DNA from: Pseudoduganella sp.
GTDB lineage: Bacteria; Pseudomonadota; Gammaproteobacteria; Burkholderiales; Burkholderiaceae_D
Length of the DNA stretch: 43,178 bases
Assembly: GCA_021323265.1 (NCBI GenBank)
Contig: JAJTCO010000022.1
Span: 1 to 43,178, forward strand
Direction: 5' to 3'
Positions within the stretch are counted from its first letter, which is position 1; each line of letters begins with the position of its first letter. The notes under the pieces are model-generated. The model searched no databases. It saw nothing but the letters and a program-made list of their open reading frames with translations, and was not told the origin of the DNA. Shown piece by piece: positions 14,424 through 23,649 of the stretch. Position numbers and translations under genes: made by a program.

Positions 14424-17400
14424 TTATGTGCGTTCGCCCGGCATGCCTTGCAGGTTGAACTGTTCAAGCGTGGCGGCGGTGGACTGGCTGGCGGTAACGA
14501 GATTCGCCATGCTGGTCGTCATCACCGTCTCCAGGGATTCCATGCGCTTTTCCAATCCAGCGACGGCGCTTATCGGCGCCATGGCGGAAGCCACGCGCTC
14601 AGGCGCGACACGCGCCTCGGTCTTAATCAGCCCGTTGCGGAAGGCGTCGAGGGAGGTGCCCTCCCAGAAGCGCGTCATGTAGTCGTTGCCGCCGCTCGGG
14701 ATGGCGCCGGTCAGGATGCCACCGGTAACGGGTACGATCGGGCGCGACCCGGCGCCGCCAACGTTGCTTACTGGCGTGGCCCCGACACCGCGCGCCGCAC
14801 TCACTGCGGAGGAAAAGGCGGAGAGGGCATCGCGTACGGTCAGCACGGATGTATTCACCCCGTTGATCGCATCGATCTGCGCTTGCGCCGACTCTAGCTG
14901 CCGATCTAGGACACCTAGCTCCTTCGCCTGCGCTGCTTCTTGCTCTGCCTTCCAAGACTGGATCAACAACAATGTTTGCTGCTGCCCGTCCAGTTGTTTT
15001 TCAGCCCGGTCGCCGATGGACAAAAGGTCGTTGCGGGTTTGTGCAACCGCCTTTTCGAATTCGAAAGCGCTGGAGAAATCGCTTTCGTTGAACTGGGTCG
15101 CATCGGCAATCGCTTGCCGCACCTCGTCCTCGTCCAGCATGCCGCCGCCGCGCGCCATATTGCTCAAGCGCTGGCGGGCACGCGCGCGAGATGCTGCCTC
15201 GTCGCCAGATAGCGCGAAGCTATTGAATGTGTCGCGTGCCAGCTTGATGATGCTGCGGGTACGGTCGATAGACTGGCCGATGCTGTTTATCGAATTGCTG
15301 AAGGCGTTGACCAGCGGGGAGAACCGGTCGATGACCTTTTGCCGCTCGCGGCCGATGGCGTCTTGCAGGTTGCCGAAGGCGGACTGGGCAGCGCTGCGCG
15401 CTGCCTCCGCCGCCGTCTTCTCGTCCTGCAGCAGGTAGATGCGCTCTTGCAGCGGGCGCAGGCTGGCATCCATGGCCGCCAGTTCCGCCTGACGTTGGCG
15501 CGCGAGCGCTTCGCCCGGCGTGTGCGACAGGTCGAAAATCCGGCCCTCCAGGGCGGATCGTTGCTCGGCAAGCTGCTTGGCGAATTCAGATGCTGCTCGG
15601 CCGGCCTGCTCCGCATAGTCGGCAACTGCCTTGAACTGCGGCGCAATCGCCAGCAGGCCAGCGTAGAGTTTCGCGCCGGCCTCGGTCGCCAGCGCGCCGG
15701 AATTGGTCAGCCCCAGCACCGCCTCGCTAAACTGTGCGGTGGTCTTCAGGCTCGATTGCCCCAGGGCTGCCAGCGCCTCGTTCACCTGTTTCTGGATCGG
15801 GGCAATGCGCTGCTCGTCGGTTAGGAAGTTCTGCGAGAAGAAGTCTGTCTGCGAGACAAGCGCTTCGATGCCGCCGGCCAGCGTGATCAGTCGCTCGCGC
15901 GCGGCCAGCGAGGCAACGCCGATGGCCCCGAACGCATTGTCGACATTCGCGCCGATCGCTTCCAGCGAGGCGCCGACCAGTTGGAATTCGGTGGCGACGC
16001 GCTGCAGCGTGGTCGCGGCGGTCTCGCCCTCGATGCTGAACTGTGCGAGGTTCGGCACCAACAGGTTCGCCAGGTCATCGGCGATACCGCCGAACGCCTT
16101 TTCGATAGCGGCCTTGTTCTCCGCCTCGTCCTTGCCCAACGTCAGGTTGATCTGCTTGCTGTAGCCATCGATGACTGACGTTTCGGCGCCCAGCGCCTTG
16201 CCCAGCGCGCGGATCGCGTCGACGGCGCCGGTCACGAACGTATCGAATTCCGTGTCACGCGCGCCGGTAATGGGCGATGTCTTCACCGAGCGCTTGTCGC
16301 TCCGGAACAGGCCACCCTTTTGCAGAATGTTGGCAAAGTCCTCGCCGGAGAACCCGCCTGTTGTGATCGTTCCCCGGATGCCCTGGGACTCGATGACGGG
16401 GCTCTTGCGGCCAAACAGGGCGGTCACAACTGGCGCGCCGGATATCATGCCGGCCAGCCGATCGCTTAGCCCCAGGGTTTGCAGGGTTTTGTAACCGTGC
16501 ATGGCGCCCGGTATCAGCGGATTGGTCAGCGCGGTATTGGTGCTTCCGTTCCCTGGATCGAACCCGCTTTTCATCAGCCCACGCGAAAGCGCCATGCCGG
16601 CCGCAATCCAACCAGCAACGGAGATGACCGAAGCCGCACTAGAGCCCGCAGAAATCCCACCGGCTGCGGTGGTATTGCCAGCCGTGGAGAAGGCGCTGGA
16701 AGCCGCTGCAGCCTGCGAACTGGTCAACCGCATGCCTGTGCCGAAAGCTGAAACCGCTTGCGAGCCGAAAGTATTGCCCAGCGAAGTGACAATTCCGCCG
16801 AGCGAGGACGCGATACCACCAGCAAAGCCGTTGTAGATGGTCTTGCCGATGGAAAGCAGGTTGCTCACGCTGCCGAAAATTCCTTGGCCACCATCCGCAC
16901 CAGACGCGCCAGCGCCGGAACTGGTCAATTGGGCCTTGACGTTAAACAGCCACTTCTTCAACGTCATCTGATAAAGCCAGTCGAAGAAGATGTTCTTGAA
17001 GGATTCCTTCAGGCGCTGCGCGGCGCTCTTGCCGCCGTCGGCGATGCTTACAAACGTGTCATGGGCCGTGCGCTCGATGGAATCCCACAGCGCCTCTTGC
17101 TGTTGGAAGTCCTGCGCTTTGAGCATGCCATCGCGGGTTTCTTTGGCTAGCTTGCGAATCAGCTCGGCGTTTTCACGGAGCTTGACGGTCTCTTCGCTGC
17201 GACCATGGTTGGACTCCAGGATAGTTGCCTCAAGTTCCTTCCGGACAGCAGCCTCCTCGGCGAGCGCCACCGTCATTTCTGCGACCTCGCCCTTACTCAA
17301 GCCGATCAAGGCGTTCGCTTGCTGCTGGGCTTGAATTTGTCGGCGGATTGCCTCGTTATCAGCCTCGCGCTTCGCGATCAGATCGTTATATTCCTTGGCG

Positions 17401-19277
17401 GCCTTCTTGGCGGAGTTGATGTCCAAAGCCATCAAATCCCCTTGCAGCTTAAGGCGGCGCGTCAGGGACTTTTCGTCCAGCGCCGCAATCTGGCCGCGCA
17501 GCGCCGCCTGCTCCTTTTGACTGTCGGCCTTGCCCTTGTAAATCTCCAGTTCTTCCTGGAGCCGGGCCTTTTCACGCACGAAGGCGGCCTCTTGCAGGTC
17601 AGCCACTGCCTTCAGATATTCGCGCTCGGTCACAAGCCCAGCAGCGCGATTTGCTTCCAGGGCGTCCGTGGAGCGCTGGGCGACGGCATCTTCCACGTCG
17701 CCGCGGCGCTTGATGGCCTCGATCTGGCTGTTGATCAGGTCGTTGAATGCGGCCTTCGCCTCGCTGTTGCCCTTCTCGGTGAACTTTTCGCGCACCTTGG
17801 CCACGCGGGCCTCGATATCGGAATCGGAAATCCCGGCGTCCAGCCCCTGCTGGCGAGTCTTGGCAATCTCGCGCTCGAGCTTTTCCTTCTTGGTAAGGAA
17901 TTCCTCGCCAGCCTTCATCCAGGCGATGTCAGCGGCATTGAAGCGGGCTTTCTCCGCATCCAGGCCGGCGATGGTCTTCTGCAGCGCAATCTGTCGCTCG
18001 ATCGAAGCTTCTTCGGCCTTCAGGCCTGGTAGGCGTTCGCGCGCCTCACCGGCGCCGATAAAGCTGAAGCGGTTCGCCTGCAGCTTCGCGATCTGCTCCT
18101 GCACCTTCTTGAGCTTGTCTTCTGGCGTGTCGTCGCGGCCGACGTCAAGCATCGCGTCCCATGCCTTCTTCGCGAAGCCGGTAACGCCTTGCCAGGCCTT
18201 CTCGATGGTGCCGAGTTGCCCCTTGATCTTGTCGGCCCGCTCGTCCAGCGCCGAGGCGTAGGCCTTCTGCGCGACTTCGGCGGCCTCGTTCGTTTTGCCC
18301 AGCTCCTCGAGGGCCTTGATCTGCGCGTAGACCGACGACGTAAGGTAGTTGAGCGATTCGTTCAGCTGCTCGGACGCTTTGACGGGCGACTTGCCCAGGT
18401 CAGCAAAATTCTTGGCCGTATCCTGGATGCTCTGGTCCAGGTACTTGTTGGTCTTGATCGCGGTGACCGCAAATGCCTCGAGATTGTCGCGCGCCACTTT
18501 GCCGGTGCCCGCCAGCGCGGCCAGAGATTCTGTGGCGGCTCCCTGCGTGGCGGCGCCAGTCGCCCGGATGCTGGCCGCCATGTCGGTCAGCTGAGCCGTC
18601 GTCGTACCGGCCACATTGCCGGACTTCACCAGCGACTTGTTGAACTCGTCGGCCTCTTTGCTGCCCTGGTTGTAGGCGACGCCGATCGCCACCAGCGCGG
18701 CAGCGATGACGGTGAACGGATTGATCAGGCCGGCCACGGTCTGGCCCAGCGCCTTGGCGGCGGCGCCCGCCGACCCGAACATGTCGCGCAGCTGGCCACC
18801 CTGCTGCAGGAAGACGGTCAGCGGCTGCTGCCCACCTTGCAGGGAGGTGACGATGTCGGTCAGCTGGGCGGGAACGCCGCGCAGCGCGGCGGCGGTTTGG
18901 GCGGCGGATACGCCGACGTTTTTCTGTTGCGCCTCGATGGCGCGTAGCTGATTCAGGTAGGGCGTCAGCTTTTGCGGATCCACGCCGCGCTGCTGCGCCA
19001 GCGCCTCGTAGTAGGCGGCACTGGTGCGGCTGCCGGACTCCATGGCCACCGCAGTGCGCTGGATGGCGTTGGCGATACTGCGCTGGGCACGGTCGACCTG
19101 CGCGGCGGAGCGCTCGGCGCCGCCGCCGATGTTGTCGACGCCTTTCTGTGCACGGTCGCCGGCGGCCTTGACTTTGGTGGCCATGCTCTCGGCCTGCTGG
19201 CCGATCTCATTGAAGCCTTGCTTGGTGCGGGTGGTGTCAACCTCCGCAACAAGCTGGACGCGCCGTTCTTCCGTCAT
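14424..19277 (-). CDS. Tail tape measure protein, 1617 aa
   Basis: Largest gene of the window. N-terminal part of the prophage tape-measure family (RRVQLVAEVDTTRTKQGFNEI, then GVPAQLTDIVTSLQGGQQPL and FLQQGGQLRDMFGSAG), a hydrophobic segment at about 180-202, long charged coiled coils (about 380-720) and a Gly/Ala-rich hydrophobic zone near 790-900. Length predicts a tail of roughly 240 nm by the usual 0.15 nm per residue rule. Its start overlaps the gpT stop by four bases. Confidence 0.95.
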   Translation of the reverse strand: MTEERRVQLVAEVDTTRTKQGFNEIGQQAESMATKVKAAGDRAQKGVDNIGGGAERSAAQVDRAQRSIANAIQRTAVAMESGSRTSAAYYEALAQQRGVDPQKLTPYLNQLRAIEAQQKNVGVSAAQTAAALRGVPAQLTDIVTSLQGGQQPLTVFLQQGGQLRDMFGSAGAAAKALGQTVAGLINPFTVIAAALVAIGVAYNQGSKEADEFNKSLVKSGNVAGTTTAQLTDMAASIRATGAATQGAATESLAALAGTGKVARDNLEAFAVTAIKTNKYLDQSIQDTAKNFADLGKSPVKASEQLNESLNYLTSSVYAQIKALEELGKTNEAAEVAQKAYASALDERADKIKGQLGTIEKAWQGVTGFAKKAWDAMLDVGRDDTPEDKLKKVQEQIAKLQANRFSFIGAGEARERLPGLKAEEASIERQIALQKTIAGLDAEKARFNAADIAWMKAGEEFLTKKEKLEREIAKTRQQGLDAGISDSDIEARVAKVREKFTEKGNSEAKAAFNDLINSQIEAIKRRGDVEDAVAQRSTDALEANRAAGLVTEREYLKAVADLQEAAFVREKARLQEELEIYKGKADSQKEQAALRGQIAALDEKSLTRRLKLQGDLMALDINSAKKAAKEYNDLIAKREADNEAIRRQIQAQQQANALIGLSKGEVAEMTVALAEEAAVRKELEATILESNHGRSEETVKLRENAELIRKLAKETRDGMLKAQDFQQQEALWDSIERTAHDTFVSIADGGKSAAQRLKESFKNIFFDWLYQMTLKKWLFNVKAQLTSSGAGASGADGGQGIFGSVSNLLSIGKTIYNGFAGGIASSLGGIVTSLGNTFGSQAVSAFGTGMRLTSSQAAAASSAFSTAGNTTAAGGISAGSSAASVISVAGWIAAGMALSRGLMKSGFDPGNGSTNTALTNPLIPGAMHGYKTLQTLGLSDRLAGMISGAPVVTALFGRKSPVIESQGIRGTITTGGFSGEDFANILQKGGLFRSDKRSVKTSPITGARDTEFDTFVTGAVDAIRALGKALGAETSVIDGYSKQINLTLGKDEAENKAAIEKAFGGIADDLANLLVPNLAQFSIEGETAATTLQRVATEFQLVGASLEAIGANVDNAFGAIGVASLAARERLITLAGGIEALVSQTDFFSQNFLTDEQRIAPIQKQVNEALAALGQSSLKTTAQFSEAVLGLTNSGALATEAGAKLYAGLLAIAPQFKAVADYAEQAGRAASEFAKQLAEQRSALEGRIFDLSHTPGEALARQRQAELAAMDASLRPLQERIYLLQDEKTAAEAARSAAQSAFGNLQDAIGRERQKVIDRFSPLVNAFSNSINSIGQSIDRTRSIIKLARDTFNSFALSGDEAASRARARQRLSNMARGGGMLDEDEVRQAIADATQFNESDFSSAFEFEKAVAQTRNDLLSIGDRAEKQLDGQQQTLLLIQSWKAEQEAAQAKELGVLDRQLESAQAQIDAINGVNTSVLTVRDALSAFSSAVSAARGVGATPVSNVGGAGSRPIVPVTGGILTGAIPSGGNDYMTRFWEGTSLDAFRNGLIKTEARVAPERVASAMAPISAVAGLEKRMESLETVMTTSMANLVTASQSTAATLEQFNLQGMPGERT

Positions 19278-19606
19278 GCTGCCTGCTCCTTTTGTTCCTG
19301 CATTTTTTCGAGTGCGGCAAGTTCCATTACCTGGATGTCCATTTCGAGCTGTTCATACTCGGCGGGCTCCAGGTTCATGCGATCGAGCTTGTGGTACAGG
19401 ACCAGGTAATTGATCCCCAACACGCCGTTGGGGCCCGGTACCCACTGGGTCTGGAGGTGGCAGAAGAGAAGCGCCGCCGGCCAGTTCTCAGGCCATACCT
19501 CGAACTCCTTCAAGATGCCGCCGGCGGCGACTACGGCTGCGACGAAAGGATTCGCTTCCTGCTTCTTGTCCGTCGTTTCGTAGTACGCCTTGGCGGCCGC
19601 TTTTAG
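19274..19606 (-). CDS. gpT-like tail assembly chaperone extension (DUF1799 type), made by -1 frameshift
   Basis: From the slippery site this frame is open for 110 codons: LKAAAKAYYETTDKKQEANP, then EVWPENWPAALLFCHLQTQW, the DUF1799 signature. A TTG at 19513 could start a 79-residue version, but no ribosome binding site was required, because the frame joins the upstream gene G exactly at GGGAAAC. The fusion GT would be 255 residues. GT proteins chaperone the tape measure while the tail tube is built. The stop overlaps the tape measure start. Confidence 0.85.
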   Translation of the reverse strand, partial: LKAAAKAYYETTDKKQEANPFVAAVVAAGGILKEFEVWPENWPAALLFCHLQTQWVPGPNGVLGINYLVLYHKLDRMNLEPAEYEQLEMDIQVMELAALEKMQEQKEQAA

Positions 19607-20040
19607 TTTCCCAGCCGGCCCTCGGTCATCGCCTCGCGGTACGCGGCGATGATGGTTTGCGCCGCTTGCGGCACTTCATCGACCAGCTGCACGACGGCCT
19701 CGCGGTCGAACGGAATATCGAGGTTCCAGCCGTCCAGCGCACCCAGGATGAAATCGGCCTGGCTTTCGGTCTTGCGCGCCTGCATGTCGGCTTCCGGCAT
19801 GCCCAGATCGATCGACGTGCCGGCCTCCTTCTGCTCGGCGGCCTTGGCCTTCATCGCTGCAAGCTCGGCCTCGGCCTGAACCTTGACCTTCTCGGCCTGG
19901 TCGTCAACGAACTTGGCGTAGTCGGATCGGGTGCGATACTTGAAATCGACCTTGATGCTGCCGGTGGTGCCGTCCAGCATTGGGAAGGTCAGGTCTTTGG
20001 AAATGGTTTTGGGCGGTTTGCCCAGGATCAGCTTTGCCAT
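19603..20040 (-). CDS. gpG-like tail assembly chaperone, 145 aa
   Basis: Ribosome binding site AAAGGAAA upstream. The C-terminal block WNLDIPFDREAVVQLVDEVP, IIAAYREAMTEGR is typical of the tail chaperone family that precedes DUF1799 genes. The stop TAA directly follows the slippery heptamer GGGAAAC, so ribosomes that slip back one base make the GT fusion. Position between tail tube and tape measure is exactly that of lambda G/T. Confidence 0.88.
   Translation of the reverse strand: MAKLILGKPPKTISKDLTFPMLDGTTGSIKVDFKYRTRSDYAKFVDDQAEKVKVQAEAELAAMKAKAAEQKEAGTSIDLGMPEADMQARKTESQADFILGALDGWNLDIPFDREAVVQLVDEVPQAAQTIIAAYREAMTEGRLGN
19606..19612 (-). other. -1 ribosomal frameshift slippery site GGGAAAC
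   Basis: On the minus strand the G frame reads CTG-GGA-AAC-TAA. The heptamer G-GGA-AAC fits X-XXY-YYZ, and slippage gives GGG-AAA-CTA-AAA, entering the open gpT frame. Lambda uses GGGAAAG at the same place. The GC-rich palindrome GCGGCCGC follows 6 bases downstream of the heptamer and may help. Confidence 0.88.
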
Positions 20041-20132
20041 GTTGCGGTTTCCTTTCGCGGGAGGATGTGATTGCTAGTACCGGAGTGCGCGCCCGCGAAG
20101 GCGACACACTCCGGCCTATGCTCGGTTACTGC

Positions 20133-20774
20133 TTAGTAAGAGATGACGCGGCCTTGGAAGGCCAGCGAGGAGGTCACTTGGTTGACCTGGCCGGCGTTCA
20201 ACTGCGGAACTTCCGAGGTGGCCATGTAGCCATAGCCGTACTGGTACGACGGACCGGACAGCACCTGGCGGAATGCCACCTTGGACAGCGAGCGGCTGAT
20301 GTCCAGCATTTGCTGATAGGTGGCGTTCGTGGCATCGTGACCCAAGGTCAGGGTCAGATTGGAGGAGTTGAAGCCGGTCGGGATGCTCAGACCGTTGCGC
20401 TTCGACAGAGGGTTGACCTCGGTGAATTTCGGATCACCGCCGGAGCTGGCAATGGTCAGCACCTGCGGAATGGTCTGCCATGCCGAGATCTTTTGCGCGG
20501 TGCCGGTGCCAGTGCCAGCGGGGAAGAAACTGGTGTTGGTGGTGTTCAGGCCCAGGATCTTGAAGCTGTTTGCGTCGACCACTTCGATGCGGAAAACCGT
20601 GTCCGTTGCATCTTCCCAGCCCGAGGTCAGCAGGATCTCGTCGTTGGTCGTGTAGCCGTGCGCGGTGCTGGTGGCCACCGCCGGGTTGGCGTTCGTCACT
20701 GCGGTAATGGTCTTTGCCGAAGCAAAGGTTGCGGAGAACTGCTGCAAGCTCCCCTCGGGTACGTTGTACGCCAT
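20133..20774 (-). CDS. Major tail tube protein, 213 aa
   Basis: AGAAAGGAAGCACC before the ATG is a strong ribosome binding site. Beta-rich sequence (TVFRIEVVDANSFKILGLNT, QKISAWQTIPQVLTI, LTLTLGHDATNATYQQMLDI), size and position (after the tail completion gene, before G/GT) fit the tail tube subunit. A terminator hairpin lies just upstream, between this gene and the DUF3168 gene. Confidence 0.85.
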   Translation of the reverse strand: MAYNVPEGSLQQFSATFASAKTITAVTNANPAVATSTAHGYTTNDEILLTSGWEDATDTVFRIEVVDANSFKILGLNTTNTSFFPAGTGTGTAQKISAWQTIPQVLTIASSGGDPKFTEVNPLSKRNGLSIPTGFNSSNLTLTLGHDATNATYQQMLDISRSLSKVAFRQVLSGPSYQYGYGYMATSEVPQLNAGQVNQVTSSLAFQGRVISY

Positions 20775-20811
20775 GGTGCTTCCTTTCTATTGGATAGGCC
20801 CGCAAGGGGCA

Positions 20812-20846
20812 TAAAAAAACCCGCGTCTCTTTCGATCGGCGGGTTG
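20812..20846 (-). terminator. Terminator-like hairpin before the tail tube gene
   Basis: On the minus strand AACCCGC and GCGGGTT pair around a loop and are followed by seven T. It sits within the leftward late operon, upstream of the tail tube gene, so late transcription must read through it or restart after it. Confidence 0.75.
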
Positions 20847-20879
20847 GTTTGAAGCCCTTGCGGGCGCTACTACGAAAAA

Positions 20880-21236
20880 CTAGGTGCGTTCGCACCAAAT
20901 GCTGAAGTCCTGCCTGCTGCAATAGACGGGGATATCGGCGTCGAAGTCGGAAACGGCGGCCGCGCTCGGCTTGCCGACGAAACCGGTCTCCACGATGATC
21001 GCCTCCTCGATCTGCTTGATCAGCGCCTTGGCTTCGGCGCGGGTGTTCGACCAGACGTTGACCTGGATCTCCGCGTTTTCCATGTTCGGCACTTCGCGCG
21101 CCAGCGGCTTGATCACGGCGCCACCGATTTGCTGATACGTCACGTACGGGCGCGCGGTGTCGAATGGCGCGAAGTCGGGGAACGTGCGCGTGCACACGGC
21201 CTTGAGCGCGGTGGTCAGCTTACTTTCCAGGGCCAT
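20880..21236 (-). CDS. Tail completion / terminator protein, DUF3168-like, 118 aa
   Basis: MALESKLTTALKAVC, FDTARPYVTYQQIGG, IQVNVWSNTRAEAKALIKQIEEAI is the pattern of the DUF3168 family, which caps the tail tube at the neck. Start overlaps the stop of the HK97 gp10-like gene by 17 bases. Normal family length. Confidence 0.85.
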   Translation of the reverse strand: MALESKLTTALKAVCTRTFPDFAPFDTARPYVTYQQIGGAVIKPLAREVPNMENAEIQVNVWSNTRAEAKALIKQIEEAIIVETGFVGKPSAAAVSDFDADIPVYCSRQDFSIWCERT

Positions 21237-21756
21237 GGTTGATGATCTCCAGCAGTTTCTGTTCGGCGGCCAGTTGAGCGATCGCGAACGCGGATTGCGC
21301 TTTGCGCACGAAGGGGCGGGCGGCTACCTGCTTCGGCGTCGCCAGGGGCACGTAGTACGCGGCCTTCACCGCCGGCGAGGCGGTGCGGCTCGGGGCTTTC
21401 TTGCCGCGCATCGATGGCCGTACAGCCGTGTACCAGTTGCCGTCCTTGCCCATGTACGATACGTAGCGCTGGATATAGCCGAACTCCAGCAGGTGGCCGT
21501 GCGGCGCCTTGCGCGGGTTCCAGCTCACGTGGTAGGTCGCGCGGCCGGCGCCGCTGTTCGCTTCCGAATAGGCTTGGTAGATTGATCGATCCAGGTTGCC
21601 GGACCTGCGCCCGATCGCGCTGACGTTCTTCTTTACTTCGTCGTACAGCACCTGGCTAGCGGCCTGCGCGCTGGGGCGCGCCCCTTCCTCTGCACGCTCG
21701 CCCATGGTGTCGAGCAGGCCATTCAGGCCCGCCAGGTCGACGCGAAGGAAACTCAC
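21220..21756 (-). CDS. HK97 gp10-like neck/tail protein, 178 aa, GTG start
   Basis: The GTG at 21756 lies inside the upstream stop (GTGA) and gives VSFLRVDLAGLNGLLDTMGE; the longer frame lacks support. Family marks: VLYDEVKKNVSAIGRRSGNLDRSIY and a C-terminal ARPFVRKAQSAFA, typical of HK97 gp10-like proteins that join the neck and tail. The central part has GHLLEFGYIQRYV. Confidence 0.85.
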   Translation of the reverse strand: MSFLRVDLAGLNGLLDTMGERAEEGARPSAQAASQVLYDEVKKNVSAIGRRSGNLDRSIYQAYSEANSGAGRATYHVSWNPRKAPHGHLLEFGYIQRYVSYMGKDGNWYTAVRPSMRGKKAPSRTASPAVKAAYYVPLATPKQVAARPFVRKAQSAFAIAQLAAEQKLLEIINHGPGK

Positions 21757-22073
21757 TGGATCACCTTGCACGTCAGGTCCATATAGACGCGGCCGTGCTC
21801 GTCAGGCAGGATCGCCTGGATTTCGAACACTGTCGCGCCGTACACAACGCGCATGCCTGCGTTCAGGCCGGTGCGGTAGCGCAAACGGATCGACGCCTGG
21901 ACCACCGAATGGTCGGCGCCGGTCTTGATGGCCGACATGCCATTCAGGTAGCGGATGTCTGCCCAGGGCTCAGCGACGGTACTCCAGGTGTCGTTCGGCT
22001 GCCCCAGGTCGTCCGTCGAGCCCGCCCGGGCCTGGATCGCCACCTTATGGCGCAGGTTCGCGGACAGGCTCAT
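21753..22073 (-). CDS. Head-tail joining (stopper) protein, 106 aa
   Basis: Phage head-tail joining family: LRHKVAIQARAGSTDDLGQP, TWSTVAEPWADIR, then RLRYRTGLNAGMRVVYG and FEIQAI. ATGA-coupled to the connector gene upstream, GTGA-coupled downstream. Binds under the connector to seal the head. Confidence 0.9.
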   Translation of the reverse strand: MSLSANLRHKVAIQARAGSTDDLGQPNDTWSTVAEPWADIRYLNGMSAIKTGADHSVVQASIRLRYRTGLNAGMRVVYGATVFEIQAILPDEHGRVYMDLTCKVIQ

Positions 22074-22627
22074 GCAAACACCGTTTCACGGTCCAGCAGG
22101 CGATCGAGGAAGCTGCTTTGCACAGTCCCCTTGTCCGCCTTGATCGCGGGATCGTACTGCTCGCGCAGCTTGGCAATCAGGTATAGGCGGATGCTTTCGG
22201 GGATGTCGGTATCCACGCCATAGCCGCAGGTGTATTCAACCTTCACCGCGTTGATCTGGCTGGCGGTCGAGGGCCACGATTTCTCGGGCGCCGGCACGAC
22301 GTAGCCGGGCTCGCTCTCCTTGTCCAGCACGTAGTCCTGCGGATCCAGCGTTTGCAGCACTCCGTTGGTATCGATGAACTTGACCGACGACACGGCGCTG
22401 ATCGGCGGGTGCGCCAGCTCGATCGCATCCGGAAATGCGTCCAAGGTGACGCGCCAGGTTTGCGTAACGAATGCGCGGCCTGTCAGGTGCTCGGCGTGCG
22501 CGGTAATGCCGGCCACCCAGGCCTCGACCTGCGCGTCCTGGTCGCTCGTGTCGATTTTCAGCGCATCTTTGGCGTCAGCCAGGCTCAGGGCGGGCGTAGC
22601 CGGCGGCGTGATCAGTCGAGTGGTCAT
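22070..22627 (-). CDS. Head-tail connector (HK97 gp6-like), 185 aa
   Basis: Begins with LITPPATPALSLADAKDALKI, then AWVAGITAHAEHLTGRAF, PPISAVSSVKFID, VKVEYTCGYG and IRLYLIAKLREQYD, the hallmarks of the gp6-like connector. Forms the ring between portal and stopper. Four-base overlap with its neighbours. Confidence 0.9.
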   Translation of the reverse strand: MTTRLITPPATPALSLADAKDALKIDTSDQDAQVEAWVAGITAHAEHLTGRAFVTQTWRVTLDAFPDAIELAHPPISAVSSVKFIDTNGVLQTLDPQDYVLDKESEPGYVVPAPEKSWPSTASQINAVKVEYTCGYGVDTDIPESIRLYLIAKLREQYDPAIKADKGTVQSSFLDRLLDRETVFA

Positions 22628-23148
22628 CTGTTGTTGTCCTGTATTGCGGATGGGCGACGCGTGGCTGTCATTGCGGGGCGCGAGGTGGTCACCATCCGCC
22701 GCGGCGCATAACCGGCGCCAGCTGGCGCGCGGGCATATATCTCCGCCGGCGGAGCACCAAGCTCCGCGACTGCGGCCAGGGTGTCGCCTTGTTCAATAAT
22801 GCTTGCGTTCGCAACAATGCCGCTGACAGCCGTCGCCGTGGCTGCCAACGAATCGCTGGCCTCGGTGATGTCTGCCGCCAGCCAGATTGCGACTGCGGCG
22901 GATGCGGCCGCGGTGTCGCCAGGCTCAATCACTGAGGCCGAACCGCCAACCGCGATCTGCGCCGCCCCGGCTGCCGAGTCTGCGGCTTCGGTGATCGCCG
23001 CGGTACCCGCTACAGCAACAGCCGCAGCAGCCGAAGCGGTGTCGGCCGCCTCCGTGATCGACGCGGTGGCCGTGACGCCGGTGGCACCCTCTGGCTCGGC
23101 TGCAATCCCGAGAGGGGTGAGGCCAAGAGAGGTAAGCCCCAGCGACAT
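22624..23148 (-). CDS. Ala-rich repeat protein in the head-tail module, 174 aa
   Basis: Residues about 25-135 consist of five units of about 21 residues with the core (S/A)-(I/V)-x-E-x-x-D-(T/S)-x-x-A: ASITEAADTASA, AAITEAADSAAG, ASVIEPGDTAAA, ADITEASDSLAA, ASIIEQGDTLAA. The C-terminus is basic (RRMVTTSRPAMTATRR). It is coupled on both sides to structural genes, so a virion component (decoration or fibre-linked) is likely. The family is not firmly recognised. Confidence 0.65.
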   Translation of the reverse strand: MSLGLTSLGLTPLGIAAEPEGATGVTATASITEAADTASAAAAVAVAGTAAITEAADSAAGAAQIAVGGSASVIEPGDTAAASAAVAIWLAADITEASDSLAATATAVSGIVANASIIEQGDTLAAVAELGAPPAEIYARAPAGAGYAPRRMVTTSRPAMTATRRPSAIQDNNR

Positions 23149-23648
23149 TAGACTTCCGGCCAGCCGGTGTTGAAGTTGTAGGCGGCCACGGCCTCGAAGG
23201 TGGTCAATGAGGCGATGGCATCACGATGCCTGCCGTCGACGCCGCCAATCACGGCCTCAACGCTGGAGAGGCGCGTTGCATTCGCTTCGACCTTGGAAAC
23301 GAGAGTATCCAGCGTGACTTGGCGGTGCTGTGCCTCCAATGAAAGTACCGGGCATTGCGCGGCATCACCGGTGGCGCGGAACTGCACTGCCTCGGCACGC
23401 TTGATGGCCCAGCAAGACATTTCGCCCGGGCTGACGGCCGCCACGACTTTGTCGCGCAGCGCCTTGGCATGGGCAAGCACTTGCTGAATGCGCGCCGCCT
23501 TCGCATCGGCGAGGGTGTACCCGTCGATGATCGCCTGGACTGCTGCGTCGTTCGACGAAATCCATTGGCCGTCGGCCTCGCGCAGCCAGTGCCCCGCCTT
23601 GGTGATGGCCTCGTGCAGCCCTGCGCCTTTTTCGGTGTACGTGATCAT
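23148..23648 (-). CDS. Fibre-type protein with DUF4376-like C-terminus, 166 aa
   Basis: The N-terminal part resembles tail fibre assembly proteins (HEAITKAGHWLREADGQWIS). The C-terminal 100 residues carry SPGEMSCWAIKRAEAVQFRA, AQCPVLSLEA, RHRDAIASLTTFEAVAAYNF, GWP, a DUF4376-like pattern known from fibre-linked phage proteins. It overlaps the next gene by one base. Sits in the head module rather than beside the main fibre gene. Confidence 0.7.
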   Translation of the reverse strand: MITYTEKGAGLHEAITKAGHWLREADGQWISSNDAAVQAIIDGYTLADAKAARIQQVLAHAKALRDKVVAAVSPGEMSCWAIKRAEAVQFRATGDAAQCPVLSLEAQHRQVTLDTLVSKVEANATRLSSVEAVIGGVDGRHRDAIASLTTFEAVAAYNFNTGWPEV

Positions 23649-23649
23649 G

